DNA from: Anaeromyxobacter soli
GTDB lineage: Bacteria; Myxococcota; Myxococcia; Myxococcales; Anaeromyxobacteraceae
Assembly: GCF_022808855.1 (NCBI RefSeq)
Contig: NZ_JAKZLF010000003.1
Location: forward strand, 124,001-188,000
DNA: 64,000 bases
Direction of reading: 5' to 3'
Shown: in pieces, positions 8,205 through 16,499 of the stretch
Layout: each line of letters begins with the position of its first letter
How positions within the stretch are numbered: the first letter of the stretch is position 1
Made by a program: the position numbers and the translations under genes
Notes under the pieces: generated by a model
The model's input: the letters and a program-made list of their open reading frames with translations, nothing else
Told to the model about the DNA's origin: nothing
Databases searched by the model: none

Positions 8205-8572
8205 GCAAGCGCGTGCTGATCGTGGACGACGAGCCGAGCATCGTCATCTCGCTCGAGTACCTCCTGCAGCGCGAGGGCTACGAGACGGCGGTCGCCCCGG
8301 ACGGCGAGGCGGCGCTCGAGGCGATGGCGGCGGCGCCCGACCTGGTGGTGCTCGACGTGATGCTGCCCAAGCTGAACGGCTTCGAGGTGTGCGAGCGCAT
8401 CCGCGCCGACCCGCGGTGGCGGGGGACGAAGATCCTCATGCTCACCGCCAGGGGCCGCGACACCGAGGTGGCCCGGGGGCTCCGGGCCGGCGCCGACGCG
8501 TACGTGACGAAGCCGTTCTCCACGAAGGAGCTCCTGGCGCAGATGAAGGACCTGCTCGGCGTCCGGCGCTGA
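8201..8572 (+). CDS. Receiver-only response regulator
   Basis: A single CheY-like receiver of 123 residues with no output domain. The acidic pocket is DDE near residues 9-11, the phosphoacceptor is D52 in VVLDVMLPK, the switch threonine is in MLTARG and the conserved lysine in YVTKPFSTKELL. The ATGA overlap with the upstream kinase gene means coupled translation and almost certainly makes it that kinase's partner. Lacking an output domain, it must act by protein contact or phosphotransfer, possibly on the CBS/DUF294 protein encoded next or on a distant regulator. Confidence 0.92.
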   Translation: MSKRVLIVDDEPSIVISLEYLLQREGYETAVAPDGEAALEAMAAAPDLVVLDVMLPKLNGFEVCERIRADPRWRGTKILMLTARGRDTEVARGLRAGADAYVTKPFSTKELLAQMKDLLGVRR

Positions 8573-8600
8573 GCCTCGCGCGAGCGACGGAGGAGCGACC

Positions 8601-10046
8601 GTGGGGACCGAGGGGCGACGCGCGACGCTGTCGATGTTCAGCCCGCTGGCGGCGATCATCCGCCGCCCCGCGGTGACGGTGCCGCTCGACGCGACCCTCC
8701 GGGTGGCGCTCGAGCGCATGGAGCGGACGCGCATCGACTCCATCGTGGTGACGGACCGGACGGGAGACGTCCCACTCGGCATCTTCACCCTGCGCGACCT
8801 CCTCCGGCGCGTCACGCTGCCCGGCGGCGACCTGCAGCAGCCGATCGCCGCGGCGATGACGGGCGGCCTCGTCACGCTCCGGCCCCAGGCGACCGCGCAC
8901 CAGGCCGCGCTGCTGATGGCCCGGAACGCCATGGGACACGTCGTGGTGGTGGACGGCGAGGGGCGGCTCGCCGGCGTCGTGTCGCGGGACGATCTCTTCG
9001 GGCTCCAGCGGGTCGGCCTCGGCGAGGTGAGCGGCGAGATCGCCGCGGCGAAGGACCTCGCCGCGCTCCGCGGCGCGGCGGCGGAGATCCGGCACCTGGC
9101 GATCGGCCTCGTGGCCCAGGGCGTCGGCGCGGAGCTGCTCACCCACTTCACCTCGACGCTCACCGATCTGCTCACCATCCGGATCATCGACCTGACGATC
9201 GACGAGCACGACCTGCCGCCGGTGCCGTTCTGCTGGATCGCCCTCGGGTCGGAGGGCCGCCTCGAGCAGACGTTCAGCACCGACCAGGACAACGGCCTCG
9301 TCTTCGAGGCCGAGGAGGCGGACGCCGCGGAGGTCCGCGCGGCGCTCGTCCCGTTCGCGCGGGCGGTGAACGAGAAGCTCGACGCCTGCGGCTTCCCCCT
9401 CTGCAAGGGGGGCATCATGGCGGGCAACCCGCAGTGGTGCCTCACCCTCGACGAGTGGCGGCGCGCCTTCGGGCGCTGGATCCACGAGCCGCAGGCGCAG
9501 GCGCTCCTCCACGCCTCCGTCTTCTTCGACCTCAGGCCGATCCACGGGGCCGACCGCCTCGCGGAGCAGCTCCGGGAGTGGCTCCTCGCCGAGACTGCGG
9601 AGCGGCCGCTCTTCCTGCGCGTCCTGGCCGAGAACGCGCTCACGTGCCAGCCGCCGCTCGGCACGCTCCGCGACTTCGTCTTCGACAACCGGGCGAAGGA
9701 CTTCCCCCACACGCTCGAGCTCAAGACCTACGGCTCGCGACCGTTCGTGGACGCCGCGCGCATCCTCGCGCTCGCCCACCGCATCCCGCACACGAGCAGC
9801 GCCGAGCGCCTCCGTGCGGTCGCGGACGCCGGGCACCTCGGCTCCGGCAGCGTCGCCGCCCTCGTCGACGCCTTCTACTTCATCCACCTGCTCCGCCTGC
9901 GAAACCAGGCGACGCACGCGCCGGGCGAGGGCGCGAACCGGGTGGACCCGAGGGAGCTCAACGACCTCGACCGCCACGTCCTCAAGGAGGCGTTCCGGCA
10001 GGCGCGCAGGCTGCAAGGCCTCGTCGCCCGCGAGTACGAGCTGTGA
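8601..10046 (+). CDS. CBS-pair / DUF294 nucleotidyltransferase-like signalling protein
   Basis: A 481-residue cytoplasmic protein. Two CBS motifs cover about residues 15-140 and probably bind an adenine nucleotide. They are followed by a DUF294 putative nucleotidyltransferase domain with the hallmark GSEGRLEQTFSTDQDN near 215-230, and the DUF294-associated substrate-binding domain to the end. This architecture often neighbours acetate or SSS transport genes and GlnD-like regulators, which suggests a role in the same sensing pathway as the SSS kinase. The GTG start at 8601 follows GGAGGAGCGACC. It lies 28 bases after the response regulator, so the four genes look like one operon. What it modifies is unknown. 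Confidence 0.88.
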   Translation: MGTEGRRATLSMFSPLAAIIRRPAVTVPLDATLRVALERMERTRIDSIVVTDRTGDVPLGIFTLRDLLRRVTLPGGDLQQPIAAAMTGGLVTLRPQATAHQAALLMARNAMGHVVVVDGEGRLAGVVSRDDLFGLQRVGLGEVSGEIAAAKDLAALRGAAAEIRHLAIGLVAQGVGAELLTHFTSTLTDLLTIRIIDLTIDEHDLPPVPFCWIALGSEGRLEQTFSTDQDNGLVFEAEEADAAEVRAALVPFARAVNEKLDACGFPLCKGGIMAGNPQWCLTLDEWRRAFGRWIHEPQAQALLHASVFFDLRPIHGADRLAEQLREWLLAETAERPLFLRVLAENALTCQPPLGTLRDFVFDNRAKDFPHTLELKTYGSRPFVDAARILALAHRIPHTSSAERLRAVADAGHLGSGSVAALVDAFYFIHLLRLRNQATHAPGEGANRVDPRELNDLDRHVLKEAFRQARRLQGLVAREYEL

Positions 10047-10087
10047 TCGTGCGCGGGGCGCGACCCGGGGGGCGACGGGCAGGCGCT

Positions 10088-10559
10088 CTAGCCGACCGAG
10101 AAGGGCGAGCTCGGTCGTGATGGCGATGGCGCTCCGGAGCGTGCGGTACAGGGGGCACGCGTCCGCGAAGAAGCCGTGCACGCGCTCGGCGGTCTCCCGC
10201 TGCTCGGCGCTCCCTTTCAGCTCCAGGACCACGTGGATGCGCCGGATGACGAGCACGCGCTCCTCGAGCTCGACCTCGCCCGTGACCCGCGCACGGAGCC
10301 TGTCGCCGGTGGCCGGGATCTGGCGCGCCTCCAGCGCGCCTCCGAAGGTGCCGAGCAGTCAGCCGCCGGTGGCGCCGATGACGTAGTCGAGCGTCGTCGC
10401 ATGGGGCTCGAACGTGCCGGGCGCCCTACCGTAGTGCTCCGCGACCGCGCCGTGGGTCCCGAAGAGCACGGGCTCGGGCTCGGCAGGGAGGTGGGCTCTC
10501 CGGATCGAGCCCGCGAGCCGCTCGATGACGATCTCCGGGCGATACGCGACGTCCGCCAT
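10088..10559 (-). CDS. OsmC-like protein, candidate selenoprotein (in-frame UGA at catalytic Cys)
   Basis: A thiol-peroxidase-type protein of the OsmC/YhfA family. ATG at 10559 has a strong AGGAGG site. The first 66 codons end in LDYVIGATGG, then TGA at 10359-10361, then LLGTFGGALEARQI in the same frame. The TGA occupies the first catalytic cysteine position of OsmC; the second is present in DACPLYRTL. A perfect 7-bp hairpin with apical loop UGGAG begins 18 bases after the TGA, the arrangement of a bacterial SECIS, so selenocysteine at residue 67 is likely. The 3' end is unclear: after ITTELAL the frame stays open antisense to the DUF294 gene. A one-base shift would reach TAG at 10088-10090, used here as the end. 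If the TGA is read as stop, only a useless 66-residue fragment results. Confidence 0.7.
10322..10361 (-). promoter_or_regulatory. Candidate bacterial SECIS element for the OsmC-like gene
   Basis: Reading the minus strand, UGA (10361-10359) is followed by 18 bases, then GGCGCGC (10340-10334), loop UGGAG (10333-10329) and GCGCGCC (10328-10322). The stem is perfect. The apical loop starts 25 bases after UGA and has G at its second position. Both are within the consensus reported for bacterial SECIS elements (loop within roughly 16-37 bases of UGA, G among its first two bases). It is itself coding sequence, as expected for bacteria. Confidence 0.65.
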
Positions 10560-10785
10560 GGCGGCCTCCTGGCGCGGGGCGGACGCGTCGTGCGCCGCGC
10601 GCCGCAACTCACCCTGTAGCAGGGCGCCTCGGTGCGCGCAGCCCCGCGAGCGTCCTGCCGGCGATGGCCCGTCCGGCCCCCGGAGGTCACCCTGGGTGAC
10701 GCACGGCCACGCTCGGCAGCCGCGGATCGTCGCTGCCGAGAGGACGCGGGGTTTCCCGGCGGGTAGGCGCCCGAGGCGACCCTCC

Positions 10786-10821
10786 AGAAAAGGGAAAGGG
10801 GCTGGCGTCTCCGCCAACCCC
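10786..10821 (-). terminator. Rho-independent terminator after tRNA-Val
   Basis: On the minus strand a 10-bp stem (10821-10812 with 10807-10798, one G-U pair) closes a GAGA tetraloop and is followed by TTTCCCTTTT. It lies just past the 3' end of the tRNA and would end the tRNA-Val transcript. Confidence 0.8.
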
Positions 10822-10833
10822 TCGATCTTCTTG

Positions 10834-10905
10834 TGGGCGCTGCAGGTTTCGAACCTGCGACCCCAGCCGTGTGAAGGCTGTGCTCTACCGCTGAGCTAAG
10901 CGCCC
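10834..10905 (-). tRNA. tRNA-Val (anticodon CAC)
   Basis: A complete 72-base tRNA cloverleaf on the minus strand. The acceptor stem GGGCGCT pairs perfectly with AGCGCCC. The D arm is GCTCAGCGGTAGAGC, the anticodon stem CAGCC/GGCTG carries loop TTCACAC (anticodon CAC, reads GUG), and the T arm is GCAGG-TTCGAAA-CCTGC. The discriminator base is A and the CCA end is not encoded, so the CCA-adding enzyme at 42624-43934 must supply it. It follows the helicase/Hsp70 operon on the same strand and has its own terminator. Confidence 0.95.
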
Positions 10906-10958
10906 CGGTGCAACGAGGCGGCGGAGTATGCCGTCGGTCCCGGGTCGTGTCAACGAGC

Positions 10959-11276
10959 TCAATGCGTCGTGGGACCGTCCGGTCCGTCGCCCGGCCGACC
11001 CGGCTCGTCGAGCCGGTGCGAGAGCTCCCGCGCCTTGCGCTTGATGCGGGCGAGCTGCTTCGCGAGCTCCTGGTAATCCTGCCGGCCGGGCACGCCCGCG
11101 GCCTTCATGAAGCGGGTCTGCGCCTCCTCGAGCCGCTTGCGACCGCGCTGCGCGGCGCCCACGGCGCGCGCCACGGCCTCCTGGCCGCGCGGGTCCTTGA
11201 GGACCGCCTCCGTCGCCTGGGTGACGAGCCGGGTCCCCGTCTCGAGGAGCCGCTCTGCGAAGCCCTTGCGCGCCAT
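10959..11276 (-). CDS. Small helical hypothetical protein
   Basis: A 105-residue, highly charged and probably all-helical protein. It begins MARKGFAERLLETGTRLV and has a basic amphipathic middle (AAQRGRKRLEEAQTRFMKA) and a KQLARIKRKARELSHRL segment that could form a coiled coil. The tail is Pro/Gly-rich. I do not recognise a family, though the style resembles small granule- or DNA-associated proteins of Myxococcota. It lies 14 bases after the SCP2-like gene and is the last gene of the operon that starts with the helicase. ATG at 11276 is preceded by GAGGCGGAGACGG. Confidence 0.7.
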   Translation of the reverse strand: MARKGFAERLLETGTRLVTQATEAVLKDPRGQEAVARAVGAAQRGRKRLEEAQTRFMKAAGVPGRQDYQELAKQLARIKRKARELSHRLDEPGRPGDGPDGPTTH

Positions 11277-11290
11277 CCGTCTCCGCCTCC

Positions 11291-11701
11291 TCAGGGGAAC
11301 TCGGTCACGACGGCGCAGAGCGCCGCATCGACCACGTAACGGAATCCGCTCCGCCGCACCAGCGCCTCGAGGTCACCTTCGACCCGGACGCGGCCGGAGA
11401 TCGCGGCCTTCACGGGGTCGCCCCCGTTGAAGAGCCCCTTCCATGTGCCGTAGGGCGCGCGCACGACGTAGGCGGGCTCGAGCTCGAGGAGATCGTCGGG
11501 ATCCTCGAGCAGACGCCACTCCACGATCTGCCCGCGCGCGTGGCGCGCGTAGGCCGCCACGTCCGCCTTCCAGGCGGGCCTCTCCGCCTCGACCACGAAG
11601 GCGGCGTCGGCGCCGAGCCCGGCGAGCGCCCTCGCGAGGTCCGGCTGCCGGTTGAGCGCGGCGGCGACCGCGTCGATCCACTCGCGAGATCCGAAGCGCA
11701 T
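11291..11701 (-). CDS. SCP2 sterol-transfer-like domain protein
   Basis: A 136-residue soluble protein resembling the SCP2 lipid-binding fold. It opens with SREWIDAVAAALN, followed by AAFVVEAERPAW, a YVVRAPYGTWKGLFNGGDP strand-turn and a final helix (DLEALVRRSGFRYVVDAAL). Single-domain SCP2-like proteins are thought to bind lipids or hydrophobic small molecules. The ATG at 11701 lies directly before the Hsp70 stop codon (the two genes are separated by two bases), so the genes are translationally coupled. The long open frame running upstream over the Hsp70 gene is an antisense-type artefact and was ignored. Confidence 0.7.
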   Translation of the reverse strand: MRFGSREWIDAVAAALNRQPDLARALAGLGADAAFVVEAERPAWKADVAAYARHARGQIVEWRLLEDPDDLLELEPAYVVRAPYGTWKGLFNGGDPVKAAISGRVRVEGDLEALVRRSGFRYVVDAALCAVVTEFP

Positions 11702-11703
11702 CG

Positions 11704-13323
11704 CTAGCCCCGCTTCAGCCACCCGAAGATGCCGCCGCGGCGCTCGCCCGCGTCGCCCTCGGCGGCGCGACCGCCCTCCCCCGCCGCCCGCCCGCGCGCG
11801 TCCTCGGCGAGCGCGCGCCGGATCGCCTCGGGCGTGTCGCGCGTCGCGAGCTCGAGCTCGGTCATGCCCTTCACCGGATCGTCGAAGCTCACCTTGAGCA
11901 GGCACTCCTCGTCGAGCCTGAAGTCGATGCGCCGGCCCGTCGCCGCCGCGGGCAGCCGGATCGAGCCGAGGAACTCGTCGTCCACCACGTGGTCCGAGTC
12001 GCCCTGGTAGATGTCGATCTCGATGGGCTTCCCCGGCTCGCGCGGCGGCGGGAGGCGGAAGCTCTTCGAGGCGGGGATGGTGGTGTTCTTCTCGAGCACC
12101 CGGCGGAACAGGTTCTGCGGCGTGGCGATGCCGATGGGCATCGACAGCACGTCCACGAGCGTCACCGAGTCGATCTGGCCGAGGGAGTCGCCCAGGATCG
12201 CCGCGCCGAGCGCGACGCACTCGTCGGGGTGGACGCCCTTGCGCGCCGGCTTGCCGAAGTGCTGCTGGATCTTCTGCTGGACGAGCGGCATCCGGCTCTG
12301 CCCGCCGACGAGGATGATCTCGTCGATGTCCTGCGGGCGGAGCCGCTTGTCGGCGAGCACCTGGTCGCACAGCTCGAAGGTGCGGTCGACGAGGTCCATC
12401 GTGAGGTCGTCGAGCTGCTGGCGGGAGAGCGGCACGCGGACGTCGAGCGGGCGCCCCTTCTTCTCCTCGATGTAGGGCAGGTCGATCGTGACGTTCGGGA
12501 TGAGCGACAGGTCGATCTTCGCCGCCTCGGCGCCCTTCTTGACCCGCTGCATCGCGATGGGCGAGCCGGCGAGGTCGATCTTGTGCTGCCGCCAGAAGTC
12601 CTCGAGGACGTAGTCGATGATGCGGTTGTCGAAGTCCACGCCGCCGAGGAACGTGTCGCCGCCGGTCGCCAGCACCTCGAAGACGTTGCCCTGGAGCTGG
12701 AGCACCGAGACGTCGAACGTCCCGCCGCCGAGGTCGTAGACCAGGATCTTCTGGTCGAGCGCGCGCCCGAACCCGTACGCGAGCGCGGCCGCGGTCGGCT
12801 CGTTCACGATCCGTCTCACCTCGAACCCGGCCAGCCGTCCGGCCTCGCGCACCGCCTGGCGCTGGGCGTCGGAGTAATAGGCCGGCACCGAGATGACCGC
12901 CTCGTCGATGTCCTTCTGCAGGAACTGGCCGGCGATCTTCTTGATGTGCGCGAGCACCATCGCGGAGATCTCGGGGAGCGTGAGGATCTTGCCCCCCAGC
13001 GTCACCGCCGCGTCGCCGTTCGGCCCCTCGACGATGTCGTACGAATAGTAGTTGCGCAGCTCCTGGACGACCTTGGAGCTCCACTTGCGCCCGATGAGCC
13101 GCTTCGCGCCGTAGATGGTGTTCTTCGGGTTCGTGACGAGCTGGTCCTTCGCCACGGCGCCGACGAGGAAGTCGGCATTGTCCGAGAGCGCCACGACCGT
13201 GGGCAGGATGAGGTTGCCGCGGTCGGTCGGGACCACCTTGGGGAGCCGGCTGCGGACGTGCGCGACGCAGGCGTTGGTCGTGCCGAGATCGATGCCGAGG
13301 ACGGGCTTCTCGCGGGCGGCCAT
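11704..13323 (-). CDS. Hsp70-family chaperone, short DnaK paralogue
   Basis: An ATP-driven Hsp70-type chaperone of 539 residues. The actin-like ATPase domain is complete: [11 protein letters not shown] near residue 10, [11 protein letters not shown] near 195, and the adenosine motif [10 protein letters not shown] near 340. The substrate-binding beta domain follows ([22 protein letters not shown]). The alpha-helical lid is very short and replaced by a Gly/Ala-rich tail ending [10 protein letters not shown], so the protein is about 80-100 residues shorter than housekeeping DnaK (about 610-640). It is therefore more likely a specialised paralogue than the main DnaK. No dnaJ or grpE is nearby. 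It sits 23 bases after the UvrD-like gene and is coupled to the SCP2-like gene. Confidence 0.9.
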   Translation of the reverse strand: MAAREKPVLGIDLGTTNACVAHVRSRLPKVVPTDRGNLILPTVVALSDNADFLVGAVAKDQLVTNPKNTIYGAKRLIGRKWSSKVVQELRNYYSYDIVEGPNGDAAVTLGGKILTLPEISAMVLAHIKKIAGQFLQKDIDEAVISVPAYYSDAQRQAVREAGRLAGFEVRRIVNEPTAAALAYGFGRALDQKILVYDLGGGTFDVSVLQLQGNVFEVLATGGDTFLGGVDFDNRIIDYVLEDFWRQHKIDLAGSPIAMQRVKKGAEAAKIDLSLIPNVTIDLPYIEEKKGRPLDVRVPLSRQQLDDLTMDLVDRTFELCDQVLADKRLRPQDIDEIILVGGQSRMPLVQQKIQQHFGKPARKGVHPDECVALGAAILGDSLGQIDSVTLVDVLSMPIGIATPQNLFRRVLEKNTTIPASKSFRLPPPREPGKPIEIDIYQGDSDHVVDDEFLGSIRLPAAATGRRIDFRLDEECLLKVSFDDPVKGMTELELATRDTPEAIRRALAEDARGRAAGEGGRAAEGDAGERRGGIFGWLKRG

Positions 13324-13346
13324 GTGCCCGGATCCTTAGCACGAAT

Positions 13347-15551
13347 CTAGAACGGCACGTCGTCCCCGTCCCCGTCCTCGACGCCGTCGTTCGCGGCCGG
13401 CAGCTCGCGCGCGGCGCTCCCGCGCGCGCCGAGGCGCGGCGCGTCGCCGGGATCCGGCGCGCCGAAGAGCGCCGGCACGACGCGCGGGTCGCGCGGCGGG
13501 AGCTGCCCGGGCGGCGGCGGCGCGGCGCCGAGCGCGGGCGCGCCGCCCCCCGGCTCGTCGAGCTGCCAGCGCTCGAACAGCTCCGGCTCGCCGGGGAGCT
13601 CCTCGACGAAGCGCGAGGCCTTCATGACGACGCGCTCGCGGTCGCGCGGCGCGGCGAGGATGGGGTACGTGAGGTACAGCTCGTCCTTGGCGCGGGTGCA
13701 CGCGACGTAGAACAGGCGCCGCTCCTCCTCCTCCCCGTCGCGATCCTTGAGCGCCTGCGCCGACGGGAACCTCCCGTCGGAGAGCCACACCACGAACACC
13801 GCCCGCCACTCGAGCCCCTTCGCCTGGTGCACCGACGAGAGGATCATCTTCTCGTCCGGCTCGCCGCCCTCCGAGACCGTCTCGGCGGTGAGCTCGGTGA
13901 GGAGCGAGATCTCGGCGAGGAAGGTCTCGGTGTCCTCGTAGCCGCGCGCGTACTCGGCGAGCTGGCGGAGGTCCTCCACGCGCGAGTCGGCGTTCAGGAA
14001 CTCGGCGCGGAGGTACTCCTCGTAGCCGCCCTCGATGACCTTCTCGATCGCCTCGCCCGGCAGGTCGGCGGTGGGCTTGCGCGAGAGCGCCCGCAGGAGC
14101 TCCGCGAGCTTGCGGTACCCCGTGCGCCCCTTGGGCGGCACGTGGGAGGCGACGTCCGGCGCGAGGAGCTCGTCCACCGTGCCCGCCCCGCGCCGCCGCC
14201 GCCCGAGGAACGCGTTCCAGACGGCCTCCGCGGTGGCGGTCCCGACGCCGGGGGTGATCTTGAGGCAGCGCTTGAGGGCGAGCTCGTCGCCGGGGTTGCG
14301 GACGAAGCGCAGGTGGGCGAGCACGTCCTTCACGTGCGCGGCCTCGAAGAACCGCACCCCGCTCCGCACGACGAAGGGGATGCCGCGCCGCGCGAGCTCG
14401 AACTGGATCTCCATCGCGTGGTGGTGCGCGCGGTAGAGGACCGCGATCTCCGGCAGCGGGATGCCCTCGTCGCGGAGCTCGAGCACCCGCTGCGCGACGA
14501 ACGCGGCCTGCTGCTGGACCTCGCGGCAGGGCACGACCGCCGGGAGCGTGCCGTCGGCGCGGACGCTCGTGAGCTCCTTCTCGAACTGCCGCACGTTCGC
14601 GGCGATGGAGGCGTTCGCGAGGCCCAGGATCTGCGGGGTGGAGCGGTAGTTGACGGTGAGGTCGTAGCGGCGCGCGTCGGGGTAGCGCTTCTCGAACTCG
14701 AGGATGTTCGCGAAGTGGGCGCCGCGGAACGCGTAGATGCTCTGCGCGTCGTCGCCGACGACGCAGAGGTTCCGGTGCCCGGCGGCGATGAGGTCGACGA
14801 CGTCGCCCTGGAGCCGGTTCGTGTCCTGGTACTCGTCCACGAGCACGTGGGCGTAGCGGCCTGCGACGGCGCGCCGGACGGTCTCGCGCTCGGCGAGCAG
14901 GATCTTCCAGTTGAGGAGCAGATCGTCGAAGTCCATCGCGTTGAGCTCGTGCTTCCGCTCTGCGTAGCGGCGCGCGACGCGGAGGACGTCGTCGGTCAGC
15001 GGGACGAACTGCGGGCGTCGGTCGGCGAGGACGTCGGCGAGCGGCGTCTGGGTGTTCACCGCCATCGAGACGAGGTCGATGAGGACGTCCGCCTTGGGGA
15101 AGCGGCGGGCCCCCACCGCGAGCCCGCAGTCGGCGATCGCCGCGGTCATGACGTCGCGCGAGTCCTCGCGGTCGAGGATCGAGTAGCCCTTCTGGTAGCC
15201 GAGCTCGCCGCCGTGCTCGCGCAGGATCTGGTGCGCGACGTGGTGGAACGTGCCGCCGGTGATCTGGCGCGTGTCGAGCCGGCAGACCTCGCCGACCCGC
15301 CGGAGCATCTCCTGCGCCGCCTTGTTGGTGAAGGTGAGGAGGAGGATCGACTCGGGCGAGACGCCGTCCGCGAGGAGCCGCGCCACGCGCCAGGTGAGCG
15401 TGCGCGTCTTGCCGGAGCCGGCTCCCGCCACGACGAGGATCGGCCCCTCGCCCGCCTCGACGACCGCGATCTGCTGGTCGTTGAGCAGGCCCTGGTAGTT
15501 GAGCGCGCGGGCCGGGGCGGCCTGGGACTTGAGCTGGTAACGCCGGGACAT
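13347..15551 (-). CDS. UvrD/PcrA-type ATP-dependent DNA helicase with SSB-like C-terminal tip
   Basis: A superfamily 1A 3'-5' DNA helicase of 734 residues. Motifs in order are the Q motif (GLLNDQQIAVVEA), Walker A GAGSGKTRTL near residue 45, TFTNKAAQEM (Ia), VDEYQDTN (II), VVGDDAQSIYAFRGA (III), VNYRSTPQILGLANA (IV), HQAKGLEWRAVFV (V) and EERRLFYVACTRAKDELYLTYP (VI). A Pro/Ala-rich linker of about 70 residues leads to an acidic end, GVEDGDGDDVPF, which resembles the DDDIPF tip of SSB. The start at 15551 (MSRRYQ) was chosen because the longer frame upstream is not protein-like. It probably works in repair or replication restart and heads the operon with Hsp70. Confidence 0.93.
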   Translation of the reverse strand: MSRRYQLKSQAAPARALNYQGLLNDQQIAVVEAGEGPILVVAGAGSGKTRTLTWRVARLLADGVSPESILLLTFTNKAAQEMLRRVGEVCRLDTRQITGGTFHHVAHQILREHGGELGYQKGYSILDREDSRDVMTAAIADCGLAVGARRFPKADVLIDLVSMAVNTQTPLADVLADRRPQFVPLTDDVLRVARRYAERKHELNAMDFDDLLLNWKILLAERETVRRAVAGRYAHVLVDEYQDTNRLQGDVVDLIAAGHRNLCVVGDDAQSIYAFRGAHFANILEFEKRYPDARRYDLTVNYRSTPQILGLANASIAANVRQFEKELTSVRADGTLPAVVPCREVQQQAAFVAQRVLELRDEGIPLPEIAVLYRAHHHAMEIQFELARRGIPFVVRSGVRFFEAAHVKDVLAHLRFVRNPGDELALKRCLKITPGVGTATAEAVWNAFLGRRRRGAGTVDELLAPDVASHVPPKGRTGYRKLAELLRALSRKPTADLPGEAIEKVIEGGYEEYLRAEFLNADSRVEDLRQLAEYARGYEDTETFLAEISLLTELTAETVSEGGEPDEKMILSSVHQAKGLEWRAVFVVWLSDGRFPSAQALKDRDGEEEERRLFYVACTRAKDELYLTYPILAAPRDRERVVMKASRFVEELPGEPELFERWQLDEPGGGAPALGAAPPPPGQLPPRDPRVVPALFGAPDPGDAPRLGARGSAARELPAANDGVEDGDGDDVPF

Positions 15552-15629
15552 ACGTTCAGGGACGTGCAACGTAGCAGGCGGGTCCGACACGGGGCCAGCC
15601 GGCCCCGGCCCCGGAGGCCAGGGGCGCGC

Positions 15630-15635
15630 TAAGAT
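15630..15635 (+). promoter_or_regulatory. Candidate -10 box of a leaderless promoter for the DsbA-like isomerase gene
   Basis: TAAGAT lies six bases before ATG 15642, so transcription would begin at the start codon. There is no ribosome site. The divergent helicase gene begins 90 bases away, so both promoters share this small region. Confidence 0.45.
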
Positions 15636-15641
15636 CGTCGC

Positions 15642-16244
15642 ATGCCGAGCGCGCCCCTCCAGTTCTGGTTCGACTTCGCGAGCACCTACTCGTACGTCGC
15701 CGCGCTGCGGATCGAGCCGCTCGCCGCCCGCGCGGGCGTTCCGGTCGAGTGGAGGCCGTTCCTGCTCGGTCCGATCTTCACGGAGCAGCTCGGGATCAAG
15801 GACTCCCCGTTCAACGCCTACCCGGTGCGCGGCCGCTACATGTGGCGCGACGTGGAGCGGCTCTGCGCGAAGTACGGTCTCCCGTGGCGGAGGCCCTCGC
15901 TCTTCCCCCGGAACGGCCTGCTCGCCGCGCGGATCGGCTGCATCGTCGCGGCCGAGCCGTGGGCGCCCGACTTCTTCCGCTCGGTCTTCCGCGCGAACTT
16001 CGCCGAGGACCGGGACATCGCGGACCCCGCGGTCGTCGCGGCGCTCCTCGCGGACGCCGGGCAGGACCCGCAGGCCCTCGTCGCGCGGGCGTCGTCCTCC
16101 GAGGTGAAGCAGGCCCTCCGCGACCGGACGGCCGAGGCGTCCCGGCTCGGCCTCTTCGGCGCGCCCGACTTCGTCACGCGCGGCGAGCTCTTCTTCGGCC
16201 AGGACCGGCTCGACGACGCGCTCGAGTGGGCCACCGGAACCTGA
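15642..16244 (+). CDS. 2-hydroxychromene-2-carboxylate isomerase-like protein (DsbA superfamily)
   Basis: A 200-residue thioredoxin-fold protein of the HCCA isomerase/kappa-class GST group. It opens with LQFWFDFASTYSYVAA, in which the DsbA CxxC is replaced by a serine-type site (ST near residues 14-15) as in glutathione-dependent isomerases. The middle has the all-helical insertion (VEWRPFLLGPIF, GRYMWRDVERLCAKYG) and the end has GLFGAPDFVTRGELFFGQDRLDDA, a cis-proline glutathione-binding loop. The family uses glutathione or a related thiol for isomerisation of aromatic degradation intermediates, but the true substrate here is unknown. It probably has a leaderless transcript. Confidence 0.88.
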   Translation: MPSAPLQFWFDFASTYSYVAALRIEPLAARAGVPVEWRPFLLGPIFTEQLGIKDSPFNAYPVRGRYMWRDVERLCAKYGLPWRRPSLFPRNGLLAARIGCIVAAEPWAPDFFRSVFRANFAEDRDIADPAVVAALLADAGQDPQALVARASSSEVKQALRDRTAEASRLGLFGAPDFVTRGELFFGQDRLDDALEWATGT

Positions 16245-16499
16245 CTCGACGCGCGATCCTTTCCAGGCTTCGGCTTCGCCGGACCCAGAGTGTTCGAGGA
16301 CGCGGCGGCGTGCCTCGAAGCCGAGTGCCAACCCGAAGAGTTTCGACGCGTTGCGCACGGAGCCCGCCACCCGGCCGCGCGAGTAGCCCGCTGCGGCTGA
16401 ATACGCGGAGCGCCGCCGGAGTCCCCGGTGTCGTACGAACCACCGCTTGCGGGCGGCCCCGAGCCCCTGCGACCCTGCGCGCCCAACCCGGAGGCCCCG

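Noticed and set aside
8442-10358. Read-through OsmC frame as a real 600-residue C-terminal extension
   Set aside because: The sequence after ITTELAL is entirely antisense-type composition opposite a well-supported CBS/DUF294 gene.
11989-13350. 453-codon plus-strand frame over the Hsp70 gene
   Set aside because: Antisense shadow of a clear Hsp70 coding frame.
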